Shown piece by piece: positions 57,020-62,196 of a stretch of DNA of 64,000 nucleotides; within the stretch, counting starts at the first letter, position 1; the number at the start of each line of letters is the position of its first letter. The translations under genes and the position numbers were made by a program. The notes under the pieces are model-generated. The model saw only the letters and a list, made by a program, of their open reading frames with translations, was not told the DNA's origin and made no database searches. Source of the stretch: Hirundichthys speculiger (Eukaryota > Chordata > Actinopteri > Beloniformes > Exocoetidae); the NCBI GenBank assembly GCA_018398805.1, contig JAGFBZ010000912.1:248001-312000 (forward strand), in the 5' to 3' direction.

Positions 57020-60000
57020 AGGGCTGGGCCAATTTAAAATTTTTAATTGCAATTAATCACATTATTTCCTTGATTAATCACAATTGATTGCATTGTATAT
57101 GCAGAATCAAATAATGAATTCAAAAGTAGTGTAAAGGTCACTTTTATTTAAATGTTCTGCTGCCATATGAACTAAAGTGCCATAACATTTGTTGTTCAAA
57201 CACTTTTAACAGCAGCACTTGTCAGTAACACATATTTAGAGTAAATCTCATCTTAAAAAATGTAAAATAAAATTAAGCTTATTGCCACTGCCAGGGCATT
57301 AATGTCATCCTGTTTTTATAAAAAATAGGGCTGGGCAATGACTAAAATTTTTAATCGCGATTAATCGCATTGTATACGCAAAATTAAATAATGAATTCAA
57401 AAGTAGTGTAAAATCCCCTTTTATTTAAATGTTCTGCTCCCATATGAACTAAAGTGTCATAACATTTGTTGTTCAAACACTTTTAACATCAGCACTTGTC
57501 AGTAACACATATTTAGTGTAAATCTCATCTTAAAAAATGTAAAATAAAATTAAGCTTATTGCCACTGCCAGGGCATTAATGTCATCCTGTTTTTATAAAA
57601 AAAAAAAAAGTTTACAAACAAAATCCAACAAAATGATTGTGGCTCAGCACAATCAAAACATTAAAACAGGCAATTTCTGAGGTAACAGCATAAACTTTTA
57701 ACTGGGAGTTCAACTTGTCAGTTGTTACAAATAACCTTGTTTCTGTTGAATCCTCCGTCTGGGAGAACTTTAAAAAGAAAATGTACATGTTAAATTTCTG
57801 TAACTTTATCAATCCGTAAATATCTGTGTATCATTTTTTTTTTTCCCATTTTCGATTGTCAATCAAAAATTAATAAAAATTAAAATGTGACTTTTTATTT
57901 TTTTTTCCGTTTTTTTAATCTAACAAAAAAATGCCTGTTTTTTAATATTTTAATTTTAGCAAAAAGGCCACAGGACTGAATTTGTTTTTAATATTTTATT
58001 GTCTGGTTTACGTGACCCAGAAATGGCTTTGTTTTATAATTGAGGAATAGACTTCCTGCTGTCGTTACACATCTGTGCCACCAGATGGAGCCGCACTGAA
58101 GTAACCAGCTAGAGAACAGCACGACAGTGAACACATGGAGCAGATCTGATTAGAGATGCGCGGATGACGTATATTTTAACCCGCAACCGCTTCTTAAAAT
58201 CTCTATCCGCCCGCTATCCATTTGCAGGAACGTTTTTTCACCAATTTTCAAAACCGAACCGACCCGCCATCCTTTTTAATAATATGTAAAATATTTTTTC
58301 TTATTATTATTATTTGAGTGCTTCAACCGCAACCCACCCGAATTTAATTAAAGTATTATTTTTTGACGAGTCATCCGCCCGATATGCGGATTATCCGCTC
58401 TGCCCGCGGGTGCGCGGTTTATCCGCGCATCTCTAGATCTGATGGAACATGGAGGAATGACGAGAAAGTTTTGCTGCAGTCCAGAATTTTTTTTTTAGAC
58501 AGAATTGTTAATATTGCTACTTGAGTTGCTACCTGAACTGTAAAGTACACAGATTTTACCGTTCTCCATGTCTGTTTTAGTTTTGCCTGCCAATTATTTT
58601 TCGGTTCCGCAGCAGCCAGTAACAGACTTTTCAAAACAAAAGCATGTGAGCAACATGCGTTAATGCGCGATAAAATAAATGTTGTTAAAAAAATGAATGT
58701 GTTAACATGATAACATGACGTTAACTTGCCCAGCCCTAATATATGCATATTATATATTAAGGGTGCAACGGTACAGGTGGCTCATAGTACGGTCTGTACC
58801 GTGGTTTTTGTGTCACGGTTTCGGTACGGATTCGGTACAGTTTCAGACCACCCGCTACCCCCGATCGCAAGATACAGACTTTGCGGAAAGTGCAACTCGC
58901 ATGTCGGCACGTAAAAGAGCGCATCCAAATGGCATAAATGTGCGTCCACCTGGTCACATGTGGACGTACACAAACGGCTCTACCTCTCGATTACGCATCA
59001 CCGTATTACTGTCAGACGTTTTTATGCTCTTGAGGTCAGAGGATGTCTGGTCAGCAGTTGTAGTGGATGTGGGAATAGTCACGGCCAGACACGTCAGTCT
59101 GTACAGCTGTGGCATGATCTCATCCAGATGTCTGCTGTGGAGGAAACCAAGGAGATCTTTGTCAAGCTGGAAAAAGGTTGGATGCTGGAATTTATTTCCG
59201 ATATGTCTGAAACTGTTGGTGGTCGAGGAGGGACAGGAACATTAATTGTTCGTGATCTTTAAATGCGCATCCAATGATTCGTTCTGCAGTATCTTTAAAA
59301 AGCACATCAGCTGCACCAAGACGCACATCTGGTAACAACTGGATCTTACGCAGGTAAGATCGCGGGTTTAGGGAGGTGGAAGATTGCGTTCTTTGCGGGG
59401 GAATGTCCTCTCCCGCTACCTGCTATCCAATAATAGTGGCTTTAGGAGGTTTGGTGGAAGATCGGGCCCACAGACTGTGAAGTTTCTGTTTACTGTTTTC
59501 ACTCACTCGCTGGTGTATTCAACAGCAAAACCAAAATGCTCCCGCACTGGTGATTAAAAAAAGTTTTTCCCAACTTCTCCACTAACGCTGGCCATGCCTG
59601 CTTGTTTTTTTTTTGTTTTTTTTTCTGCGTCTATGATAGTGATGTGGTAGTGAGGATTGCACTACCACACAATGTGCAGATGGCTAAGGAACTTATTCTG
59701 TTGAATGAGAAGTCCACCACTCCACCTTGTTTTGCACACTGGCTGAAAGAAATGTTGTCAATTATACAGATGTCTGCACAAATACAACACACGAAACAAA
59801 TTTGAGAGAACGTGGGGACCTTTCTTGACACAGTGTCATATCACCCGATAACTACGGGAATTCTGTCCAGTCTGGCTATATAACTGTGTAGCATGGTGTT
59901 GGATTGGATTCTCTTATTCATGTAATTTGACCTTGCTCTGGAGATATTGATATTGCGACGATCTTGTCTGAACAGAATATCTTTTCTCTTTTTAATTGTT

Positions 60001-61972
60001 TGGCAGTATGTCTTTTTTTCCCCCCTTGGTTTTGGAATTGTTTGTTTGTGGTTGTTGTTTTTTCTTTTTCTCTTCTGTATGTCCTGTTTCTGTCTTTGCA
60101 AAAAAATGCATAAACTATAAATAAAGTATTAATTAAAAAAAAAAAACAAAAAAACAAAAATGGGCATTAAACCAACCTGTACAGGAAAGGCAAACATTTG
60201 GCAGTGATTACGGGATGATTTACCATCAGAATGTTCGTACAGCAAAGAGGGACAAACACAAAGTAGGCACAAAATGAGAAGATGACTGTGAGAACGATAA
60301 TGTATGTGAAGTATCTCAAGCAGGAGAAGTACTTGGCACGACTGATGCCCATAGAAAGTAAAGGAGCGATCTGTGGTTTCACTGAACGGCTGTTTATGCA
60401 TTATCGATGAAGCCAGACTGCTCATTACAGCTTCTAAACGATAGTATGGGGTCAGTGAACTGCACACTCAAACACTAAACTTCCATCCAGTTCAGAGACA
60501 CTCAGCTAACAATATAAAAACACTCTATTCATAAAGATAATTATATCTCTAATGATGGCGTGATATAGAGAAAATGCAGTACCTGCATGTACACCAGATA
60601 TAACAACATGAAACACAGAGTCTTACCTCCAGGATGAATTCCTGGTGGATAAGGCCGGCTGGGAGGTGCACGACCCTCCCCATCCCCCCGTCCTCCTCCT
60701 GCGATGCCTATACCTCCTCCTCCCTTCATCCTTGCTGACAAACCTCCTGTCTTTTCCATGTCCTGGAAGGCCGAGAGAACCAGAGGAAACAGAGATTGAA
60801 GACAGAGAAGGCAATAACGTGGTTGGGGATGGTGAGAAACTGGAGGTTACGAGACATGAATCGTTGGACAGAAAGTGTCCGAGCTCAACGAAGAGAAGCT
60901 GAGAGAACATGAGAGAGAGGTTGTATTCTCCTGGCTGGTTCAGACCCTCTGTGAGAGTCCATCAGTTGAGCTGCAGGAACTGAATACTCTCCAGGAAGTA
61001 CCGTACACACTGTATCAGATGCTCCATCACACACAAACGCCGCTGGCATTAACCAGTAAATACATGACACATAGCATTTCTGCAGAAAAAAAAACAATAT
61101 AAGAAACCAAATTTGATTGTTCTCACCTAAAATCAAGGAATGTTTAGTGTCTTTGTGGTATCACCTTCAAAAACTCAAGTGTGAAAACTCCTTGTTTAAT
61201 ATCTGTGACAGGTCCCTCTGTTGTTTTTTTTTTTTTTATTATTATCATTTTACATAGAAATGTAAAGCATGACATACAAAGCTGTTGATGGGACAGTATC
61301 TGCATAGAGCAGCCTATAAATGCTGCCTGCTGTTACAGTCCAATACGGTAGGTTATTTAGAAACCTAATCATCCTTTTTGTCTGTTCTCTTCATACAAAA
61401 ACAGAGCTGGCGGATCACATGTTCCATCCATCCATCAACACGACTTCCATTCACTCTCAGATGGCAGAAGAAGCAGAGCGAGCATGCCATGACAGAGCTG
61501 CAACAGGTAATATATACCATATGTGATCATTCTTTTCTCTCAGCCTGCCTTTTGATTGATTAGACAATGAATGAAATCTGAACTGTTTTTGTTCGACCAA
61601 TAATCAAAAATCCAAATTTATTAGTTGATACCAAAGGGACTGAAAAATGGTTCAGGATTCAATTACACAGTCATCTGCTCACAGATGCATCTACAGTCGG
61701 TTTACTATAGAACAAAAGCATTGTAGGTTTCAGCGCACAAACACGATGATTTAAAGAAAATAAGAGCGCAGAGTAAATGTATTCTTCGGCCTGCTGTTTG
61801 GTGCAATGATAAGTGTTTTCAATGTGAAACTTAAAGTAAAGTTTTAATGTTCACAGCGAGTTAGACTGAGCACTCACTCCACTGTTGTCTGACAGAACCG
61901 GGTCAAACAGGCTGTCCAGGTAGCGGTCCATTCCCCTCTGAGTCTGACCCTCACTGAACGCATCTGACTCTG
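33597..61972 (-). CDS. myo15a: MYO15A gene, 33 3'-terminal exons (tail region; 5' part beyond right edge)
   Basis: Myosin XVa is an unconventional myosin that carries whirlin and EPS8 to stereocilia tips; its loss causes deafness (DFNB3, shaker-2). The window has 33 exons, 3860 coding bases, all phases matching, 1285 residues plus stop. By human numbering (3530 residues) it starts just after the first MyTH4. Domains by window residue: Gly/Pro/Gln/His-rich linker 1-440, FERM-like region about 443-614, SH3 about 614-700, second MyTH4 about 770-959, C-terminal FERM about 960-1275, and a PDZ ligand ending ITLL. The motor, IQ motifs and first MyTH4 lie beyond the right edge. MYO15B is the alternative paralogue, but linkage to LLGL1 and the ITLL end favour MYO15A. 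Confidence 0.93.
33759..34606 (+). mobile_element. hAT remnant with BED-like N-terminal frame
   Basis: Ends GAGCTGGGCAAGATAAC and, inverted, 'attgttgcccagccct'. A 151-codon plus-strand frame (33933-34388) reads [16 protein letters not shown] then [16 protein letters not shown], and [17 protein letters not shown] then [11 protein letters not shown]. This is a hAT transposase N-terminus and dimerisation start, cut before the catalytic core. The family is shared with 57018-58738. No clear 8-bp duplication remains. Confidence 0.75.
34713..34737. repeat. (CA)n microsatellite at a MYO15A splice donor
   Basis: An impure CA/CACG run. On the minus strand it is a (GT)n tract that begins at the donor of exon W32. 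Confidence 0.85.
34738..34878 (-). CDS. myo15a: MYO15A exon W32 (window residues 1206-1252), FERM F3
   Basis: 141 bp between acceptor gattag|GAG and donor GAGCAG|gtgtgt. Encodes [20 protein letters not shown], then [22 protein letters not shown]3 strands with [13 protein letters not shown] and IxxGDLLxQRxTQLQLEQ. The donor opens straight into a CA-type microsatellite (34713-34737). Confidence 0.95.
35054..35187 (-). CDS. myo15a: MYO15A exon W31 (window residues 1161-1205), FERM F3
   Basis: 134 bp between acceptor tgtccag|GC and donor ACTCAC|gtatgt. Encodes [19 protein letters not shown], then [18 protein letters not shown], the PH/PTB-like F3 lobe. Phase 0. Confidence 0.95.
35537..36161 (+). 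mobile_element. Tc1/mariner element, internally deleted, with TA duplications
   Basis: Near-perfect ~30-bp inverted ends (CAGGGGTTGGATAATGAAAC at the left; one mismatch with the right end) lie between TA dinucleotides (35535-35536 and 36162-36163). The interior keeps the 3' part of a transposase. A frame near 35795 reads [21 protein letters not shown] frameshift moves the rest to 35849-36109, with [16 protein letters not shown] (third acidic residue present) and a C-terminus AAKGGSTPY. The N-terminal HTH and first Asp are deleted. Confidence 0.85.
36201..36334 (-). CDS. myo15a: MYO15A exon W30 (window residues 1116-1161), FERM F2
   Basis: 134 bp between acceptor gttcag|t and donor CTCG|gtaaga. 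Encodes [20 protein letters not shown], then [20 protein letters not shown] and AQFL. REVQDxxPxQFY and [13 protein letters not shown] are conserved. The 5' neighbour joins as PTI-REVQ. Confidence 0.95.
36562..36695 (-). CDS. myo15a: MYO15A exon W29 (window residues 1072-1116), FERM F2
   Basis: 134 bp between acceptor ttccag|GTC and donor ACCAT|gtatac. Encodes [20 protein letters not shown], then [20 protein letters not shown]. VLPDYLKxLL and [12 protein letters not shown] are standard MYO15/MYO7 FERM F2 motifs. Confidence 0.95.
36878..37038 (-). CDS. myo15a: MYO15A exon W28 (window residues 1018-1071), FERM F1/F2
   Basis: 161 bp between acceptor gtgcag|GT and donor AACCAG|gtacag. Encodes [20 protein letters not shown], then [20 protein letters not shown] and VTMHYNQ. 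[24 protein letters not shown] is highly conserved in MyTH4-FERM myosins. Phase 0. Confidence 0.95.
37039..38345 (-). other. MYO15A intron between W27 and W28
   Basis: 1.3 kb of repeat-like sequence with poly-T runs. It contains the rearranged inverted array at 37832-37975. No exon is seen. Confidence 0.6.
37832..37975. repeat. Snap-back palindrome and direct copies of a ~38-bp unit
   Basis: Unit 'ctgtagagtgcagcaac' plus 'aattgcttctctaagacca' at 37832-37868 is followed by its inverted copy (about 37874-37910, one mismatch). Two further direct partial copies follow (37911-37936 and 37937-37970). The first two arms form a hairpin with an ~11-bp loop. Confidence 0.85.
38346..38442 (-). CDS. myo15a: MYO15A exon W27 (window residues 986-1018)
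   Basis: 97 bp between acceptor tgccag|GTT and donor AAAG|gtaact. Encodes [20 protein letters not shown], then [12 protein letters not shown], the FERM F1 ubiquitin-like fold (ALDxxxELCxxMGLxxxEAxxEY). Confidence 0.95.
38674..38751 (-). CDS. myo15a: MYO15A exon W26 (window residues 960-985), FERM F1
   Basis: 78 bp between acceptor gtgcag|GCT and donor TGCTCT|gtgagt. Encodes [20 protein letters not shown] and KIKTCS. [24 protein letters not shown] is the start of the C-terminal FERM. Phase 0 at both ends. Confidence 0.95.
38752..41811 (-). other. MYO15A intron between W25 and W26
   Basis: 3.1 kb. About 39187-39240 is one end of the MITE family seen at 15706. About 39800-41720 is an L1-like fossil on the minus strand. 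40780-41180 looks like an insertion within it, of unknown type. Confidence 0.6.
39800..41720 (-). mobile_element. L1-type LINE reverse-transcriptase fossil
   Basis: On the minus strand near 41700-41600 a frame reads [18 protein letters not shown], matching the L1-type palm motif SLDAEKAFDRVEW; the catalytic-region D of 'KAFD' is V here. Further on, 40288-40488 reads [19 protein letters not shown], matching the thumb-like DLxRWxxLPLSxxGRIxxIK motif. Frames are broken and interrupted, so it is an old dead copy. Confidence 0.7.
41812..41906 (-). CDS. myo15a: MYO15A exon W25 (window residues 928-959), MyTH4-2 end
   Basis: 95 bp between acceptor ctgacag|GT and donor ATGATG|gttagt. Encodes [20 protein letters not shown] and [11 protein letters not shown], the last MyTH4 helices. 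Phase 0. It is followed by a 3-kb intron with an L1-like fossil. Confidence 0.95.
42029..42159 (-). CDS. myo15a: MYO15A exon W24 (window residues 884-928)
   Basis: 131 bp between acceptor gtacag|a and donor CAAG|gtagac. Encodes [20 protein letters not shown], then [19 protein letters not shown] and MQYQ. [30 protein letters not shown] is the MyTH4 C-terminal half. Confidence 0.95.
42258..42340 (-). CDS. myo15a: MYO15A exon W23 (window residues 857-884)
   Basis: 83 bp between acceptor atctag|TTA and donor AAGCC|gtaaga. Encodes [20 protein letters not shown] and TANTSSK. LRDEAYCQVxKQxTxN is a hallmark MyTH4 block. Confidence 0.95.
42428..42501 (-). CDS. myo15a: MYO15A exon W22 (window residues 832-856)
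   Basis: 74 bp between acceptor atttag|CC and donor TTGAAG|gtacac. Encodes [20 protein letters not shown] and TILK, MyTH4 helices with the KFMGD motif. Phase 0. Confidence 0.95.
42685..42757 (-). CDS. myo15a: MYO15A exon W21 (window residues 808-832)
   Basis: 73 bp between acceptor tctctag|TCT and donor TTAG|gtaaga. Encodes [20 protein letters not shown] and DIFL. SPIxxSLIxFxDxxMNxxAxxIF is the core MyTH4 signature. Confidence 0.95.
42870..42933 (-). CDS. myo15a: MYO15A exon W20 (window residues 786-807)
   Basis: 64 bp between acceptor ctatag|c and donor TCCAAG|gtcttt. Encodes [20 protein letters not shown] plus K. DMVKFSK leads into SPIQESLI of W21, a conserved MyTH4 motif. Confidence 0.93.
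43078..43202 (-). CDS. myo15a: MYO15A exon W19 (window residues 745-786), start of MyTH4-2
   Basis: 125 bp between acceptor tatcag|GTA and donor AAGAG|gtcagt. Encodes [20 protein letters not shown], then [20 protein letters not shown]. HxxxEFAxKYFREAQ is the opening helix of the second MyTH4 domain, a microtubule/cargo-binding helical module. Confidence 0.95.
44041..45648 (+). mobile_element. Near full-length Tc1 transposon (nested), inactive
   Basis: Flanked by TA (44039-44040 and 45649-45650). It has long inverted ends of roughly 200 bp or more. The inner part, 'attttttagtttatttgtta' with 'gtttaaaatatccaataaa', matches the left side inverted; the left terminus carries a small deletion relative to the right. 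Length 1.6 kb is the usual size for fish Tc1. The transposase is broken into at least three frames. Confidence 0.9.
44420..45460 (+). pseudogene. Tc1 transposase pseudogene
   Basis: The N-terminal HTH (44420-44674) reads [35 protein letters not shown] and GRPSKLS, the paired-like DNA-binding domain and GRPR-like hook, ending at a premature TGA. The DDE core continues in another frame (44802-45236): [11 protein letters not shown] (first Asp), [15 protein letters not shown], and [12 protein letters not shown] (second Asp). At the third site the usual PDLNPIENLW reads D-L-N-P-V-Q-N-L, so the catalytic Glu is replaced by Gln, and an extra two bases shift the frame. It cannot be active. Confidence 0.88.
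46136..46338 (-). CDS. myo15a: MYO15A exon W18 (window residues 677-744), SH3 domain end
   Basis: 203 bp between acceptor ccgacag|GC and donor ACAGAG|gtgcca. Encodes [20 protein letters not shown], containing the SH3 closing motif (G-x-x-G-x-F-P-x-x-Y-V), then [18 protein letters not shown] and an Ala/Val-rich helix-like stretch. Phase 0. A 2.9-kb transposon-filled intron follows. Confidence 0.95.
46468..46542 (-). CDS. myo15a: MYO15A exon W17 (window residues 652-677)
   Basis: 75 bp between acceptor tgtag|GC and donor TTTG|gtgggt. Encodes [20 protein letters not shown] and TPEF. It carries the myosin XVa-specific insertion within the SH3 fold ([24 protein letters not shown]). Confidence 0.94.
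46676..46787 (-). CDS. myo15a: MYO15A exon W16 (window residues 615-652), SH3 domain part 1
   Basis: 112 bp between acceptor tgtcag|GAC and donor GACCA|gtgaga. Encodes [20 protein letters not shown], then [17 protein letters not shown]. This is the first half of the SH3 fold: the ALYDY-like strand is replaced by AVRNYITD, followed by LSFHKGDII. Confidence 0.95.
46788..48376 (-). other. MYO15A intron between W15 and W16 (1.6 kb)
   Basis: Contains a short direct duplication: 'gctgtgctgttcagactatg' (about 47196) and 'gctgtgctgctcagactaca' (about 47911). There is also a small palindrome, 'cactaggtgtcgccctagtg', at about 47092. Probable decayed DNA element; no exon seen. Confidence 0.5.
48377..48518 (-). 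CDS. myo15a: MYO15A exon W15 (window residues 567-614)
   Basis: 142 bp between acceptor tgtgcag|c and donor AAGAAG|gtcaga. Encodes [19 protein letters not shown], then [20 protein letters not shown] and LTELKK, the end of the FERM-like region. Phase 0. Confidence 0.95.
48792..48910 (-). CDS. myo15a: MYO15A exon W14 (window residues 528-567)
   Basis: 119 bp between acceptor ttttcag|GGT and donor TACAG|gtgaac. Encodes [20 protein letters not shown], then [20 protein letters not shown] beta-rich FERM F3/PH-like segment ([15 protein letters not shown]). Confidence 0.94.
49069..49184 (-). CDS. myo15a: MYO15A exon W13 (window residues 489-527)
   Basis: 116 bp between acceptor tgaacag|TG and donor GCCTCT|gtgagt. 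Encodes [20 protein letters not shown], then [18 protein letters not shown]. The RDxWxxYFSRxFP motif is typical of myosin XVa. Phase 0. Confidence 0.94.
49291..49366 (-). CDS. myo15a: MYO15A exon W12 (window residues 464-489)
   Basis: 76 bp between acceptor attttcag|ATT and donor TTTG|gtatgt. Encodes [20 protein letters not shown] and MRALF, a conserved helix of the FERM-like region before the SH3 domain. Confidence 0.94.
49367..49781 (-). other. MYO15A intron between W11 and W12
   Basis: 415 bp, AT-rich; no repeat or exon recognised. Confidence 0.6.
49782..49841 (-). CDS. myo15a: MYO15A exon W11 (window residues 444-463), FERM-like region
   Basis: 60 bp between acceptor ttgcag|GTT and donor AGACAG|gttcgt. 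Encodes [20 protein letters not shown], the classic myosin XV VFYPK...LDLxFRQ motif. Phase 0 at both ends. Confidence 0.94.
49996..50111 (-). CDS. myo15a: MYO15A exon W10 (window residues 405-443)
   Basis: Ends at donor AAGGAG|gtgggt. Encodes [20 protein letters not shown], then [12 protein letters not shown], the strongly conserved lead into the FERM-like region (PWKLxxRKEVFYPK). The 5' edge is ambiguous: acceptors at 50111, 50102 or about 50094 are all in frame. The longest is given. Confidence 0.85.
50112..50936 (-). other. MYO15A intron between W9 and W10
   Basis: 825 bp. T-rich on the plus strand. No named repeat or exon is recognised. Confidence 0.5.
50937..51057 (-). CDS. myo15a: MYO15A exon W9 (window residues 365-405)
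   Basis: 121 bp to donor CCAG|gtgaac. Two in-frame acceptors lie six bases apart (starts at 51057 or 51051), adding or removing Ser-Gln. Encodes (SQ)[15 protein letters not shown], then [17 protein letters not shown] and PAPPPG, a disordered Lys/Pro linker. Confidence 0.88.
51136..51229 (-). CDS. myo15a: MYO15A exon W8 (window residues 333-364)
   Basis: 94 bp between acceptor gtgtag|g and donor CGGCCG|gtaaaa. Encodes [19 protein letters not shown], then [13 protein letters not shown]. [18 protein letters not shown] is conserved in myosin XVa. Phase 0. Confidence 0.93.
51339..51480 (-). CDS. myo15a: MYO15A exon W7 (window residues 286-333)
   Basis: 142 bp between acceptor gttccag|GT and donor CAAAG|gtgaca. 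Encodes [20 protein letters not shown], then [16 protein letters not shown]. The [13 protein letters not shown] motif is a hallmark of the myosin XVa linker. Confidence 0.93.
51713..51770 (-). CDS. myo15a: MYO15A exon W6 (window residues 267-286)
   Basis: 58-bp micro-exon between acceptor gtctgcag|ACC and donor AAAATGA|gtacgt. Encodes [19 protein letters not shown]. Its phases fit W5 and W7 exactly. Little intrinsic conservation, so the call rests on splice sites and phase. Confidence 0.75.
51856..51993 (-). CDS. myo15a: MYO15A exon W5 (window residues 221-266)
   Basis: 138 bp between acceptor ggcacag|GCC and donor AGTCCT|gtgagt. Encodes [20 protein letters not shown], then [28 protein letters not shown] is a conserved myosin XV linker motif. 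Phase 0. Confidence 0.92.
52840..54037. mobile_element. Nonautonomous DNA element with gatcttccacc/gcgggtagc motifs
   Basis: Starts near 'agggaccgatcttccacc' and ends near 'gtacgatcggggcctgaggg', roughly inverted ends. Contains 'cctaaacccgctatcccacc' and the module 53660-53890, which is repeated in inverted orientation at 58840-59010. A SINE is inserted inside. Boundaries are approximate. Confidence 0.5.
52955..53256 (-). mobile_element. tRNA-derived SINE (inverted copy)
   Basis: Reverse complement of the 30613 family. On the minus strand it has 'ggtggctgtagctcagctgg', 'ggtttgatcccggctcc' and the 'aaagcactttggaggc' tail. The plus-strand text 'gagctacagccaccc' is duplicated at the head end (53222-53252). 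Confidence 0.85.
54639..54703 (-). CDS. myo15a: MYO15A exon W4 (window residues 199-220)
   Basis: 65 bp between acceptor cctcag|GA and donor ATTCTG|gtggga. Encodes [19 protein letters not shown]. It matches the myosin XVa QQAxxINQQAxxL helix-like Gln-rich segment, which continues into W5 as AQQMTMQA. Phase 0. Confidence 0.9.
54944..55309 (-). CDS. myo15a: MYO15A exon W3 (window residues 77-199), His/Gln/Pro-rich
   Basis: 366 bp, the largest exon here, between acceptor cctcaag|CT and donor GCCAG|gtacaa. Encodes [18 protein letters not shown], then a five-His run, a nine-Gln run broken from the His run by EQY, and a Pro/Ala/Ser-rich stretch ending LPVMTGVP. It is an intrinsically disordered linker. 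The Gln run is written mostly with CAG/CAA and is likely length-variable. Confidence 0.88.
55870..56180. repeat. Probable RTE-type LINE 3' fragment
   Basis: Text such as 'ggccagtgttctcattagtg', 'ctggtcccgagcccggaaaa' and 'tcaggaagggcgtccgatag' resembles the 3' end of fish RTE LINEs. No coding frame remains. Confidence 0.45.
56953..57016. repeat. (TA)32 microsatellite
   Basis: An uninterrupted 64-bp TA run, directly abutting the left hAT end at 57018. Confidence 0.97.
57018..58738 (-). mobile_element. hAT element with tandemly duplicated terminus
   Basis: Two left termini (aagggctgggccaattt at 57018 and tagggctgggcaatgac at 57328) are followed by near-identical ~270-bp stretches (gaattcaaaagtagtgtaaa through ggcattaatgtcatcctg). 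One right terminus, 'cttgcccagcccta', is at 58735. The minus strand keeps transposase-like fragments related to the 33.9-kb copy ([15 protein letters not shown]). A MITE is inserted at 58151. Confidence 0.75.
58151..58435. mobile_element. 285-bp MITE with perfect TIRs and 8-bp TSD
   Basis: Begins TAGAGATGCGCGGAT and ends with its inverse ATCCGCGCATCTCTA. Target duplication GATCTGAT lies at 58143-58150 and 58436-58443. The related segment at about 11980-12000 reads 'gagcaggatctgatggaaaa' without the insert, i.e. an empty site. Rich in 'cgcaacc/ccgcccg' motifs. hAT-type by TSD length. Confidence 0.92.
58740..59475 (+). repeat. Chimeric repeat block related to 52840-54037
   Basis: Starts 'ggtgcaacggtacaggtg' with 'ttcggtacgg' repeats. 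58840-59010 is an inverted, diverged copy of 53660-53890 (cacctggtcacatgtggacg versus cgtccacatgtgaccaggtg). 59340-59475 ends 'ggtggaagatcgggccc', matching the 52840 end inverted. A 176-codon frame across it has no recognisable domain. Confidence 0.5.
59600..60150 (+). mobile_element. 5'-truncated L1-type LINE 3' end with poly(A)
   Basis: The plus-strand frame at about 59680-59805 reads [34 protein letters not shown] and so on, like the C-terminus of L1 ORF2 (ILLxWKxxxPPSxxxWLxEM). It then has a T-rich 3'UTR, 'ataaataaagtatt' and an A-rich tail at 60134-60155. Confidence 0.65.
60627..60762 (-). CDS. myo15a: MYO15A exon W2 (window residues 32-77)
   Basis: 136 bp between acceptor ccttccag|GAC and donor GGAG|gtaaga. 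Encodes [17 protein letters not shown], a Gly-rich run, then [14 protein letters not shown] low-complexity Gly/Pro linker with little expected conservation. Ends with one base that joins CT of the next exon as Ala. Confidence 0.85.
60763..61877 (-). other. MYO15A intron between W1 and W2
   Basis: 1.1 kb with a T run at about 61226-61237. No exon or nameable repeat is seen. Confidence 0.55.
61878..61972 (-). CDS. myo15a: MYO15A exon W1 (window residues 1-31)
   Basis: 95 bp between acceptor tttccag|CA and donor GTGGA|gtgagt. Encodes [20 protein letters not shown] and [11 protein letters not shown]. The [13 protein letters not shown] motif marks the segment just after the first MyTH4 domain. 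The first two bases complete a codon from an exon off-window. Confidence 0.88.
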
Positions 61973-62196
61973 CTGGAAACACACAAACAACACAGAGGCT
62001 TTAAACATCTGCTTTACAGTTCATATTCAGAGCTTTAGAGGAGACATATTATGGTTTCTGTTTTTTTTTTCTGACATGCTTTGGTCAAAATACCACAGGA
62101 ATACAGTACAAAAGCACCCTTCTCAACCATGTTTTTATAGCTGTTCATAGCACCCGGTTGTCAGGGGCGGAGTCAGCCACTCAACTCCAACGTGCC

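Larger units (their letters stand above)
55310..60626 (-). other. MYO15A intron between W2 and W3 (5.3 kb), transposon-dense
   Basis: Holds an RTE-like LINE end (about 55870-56180), a (TA)n array (56953-57016), a hAT element with a duplicated end (57018-58738) bearing a MITE (58151-58435), a chimeric repeat (58740-59475) and an L1-like 3' end (59600-60150). 56190-56950 shows nothing recognisable. Confidence 0.7.

Noticed and set aside
58715..59245. 176-codon open frame on the plus strand
   Set aside because: Starts in a hAT terminus and crosses a chimeric repeat; no domain recognised.
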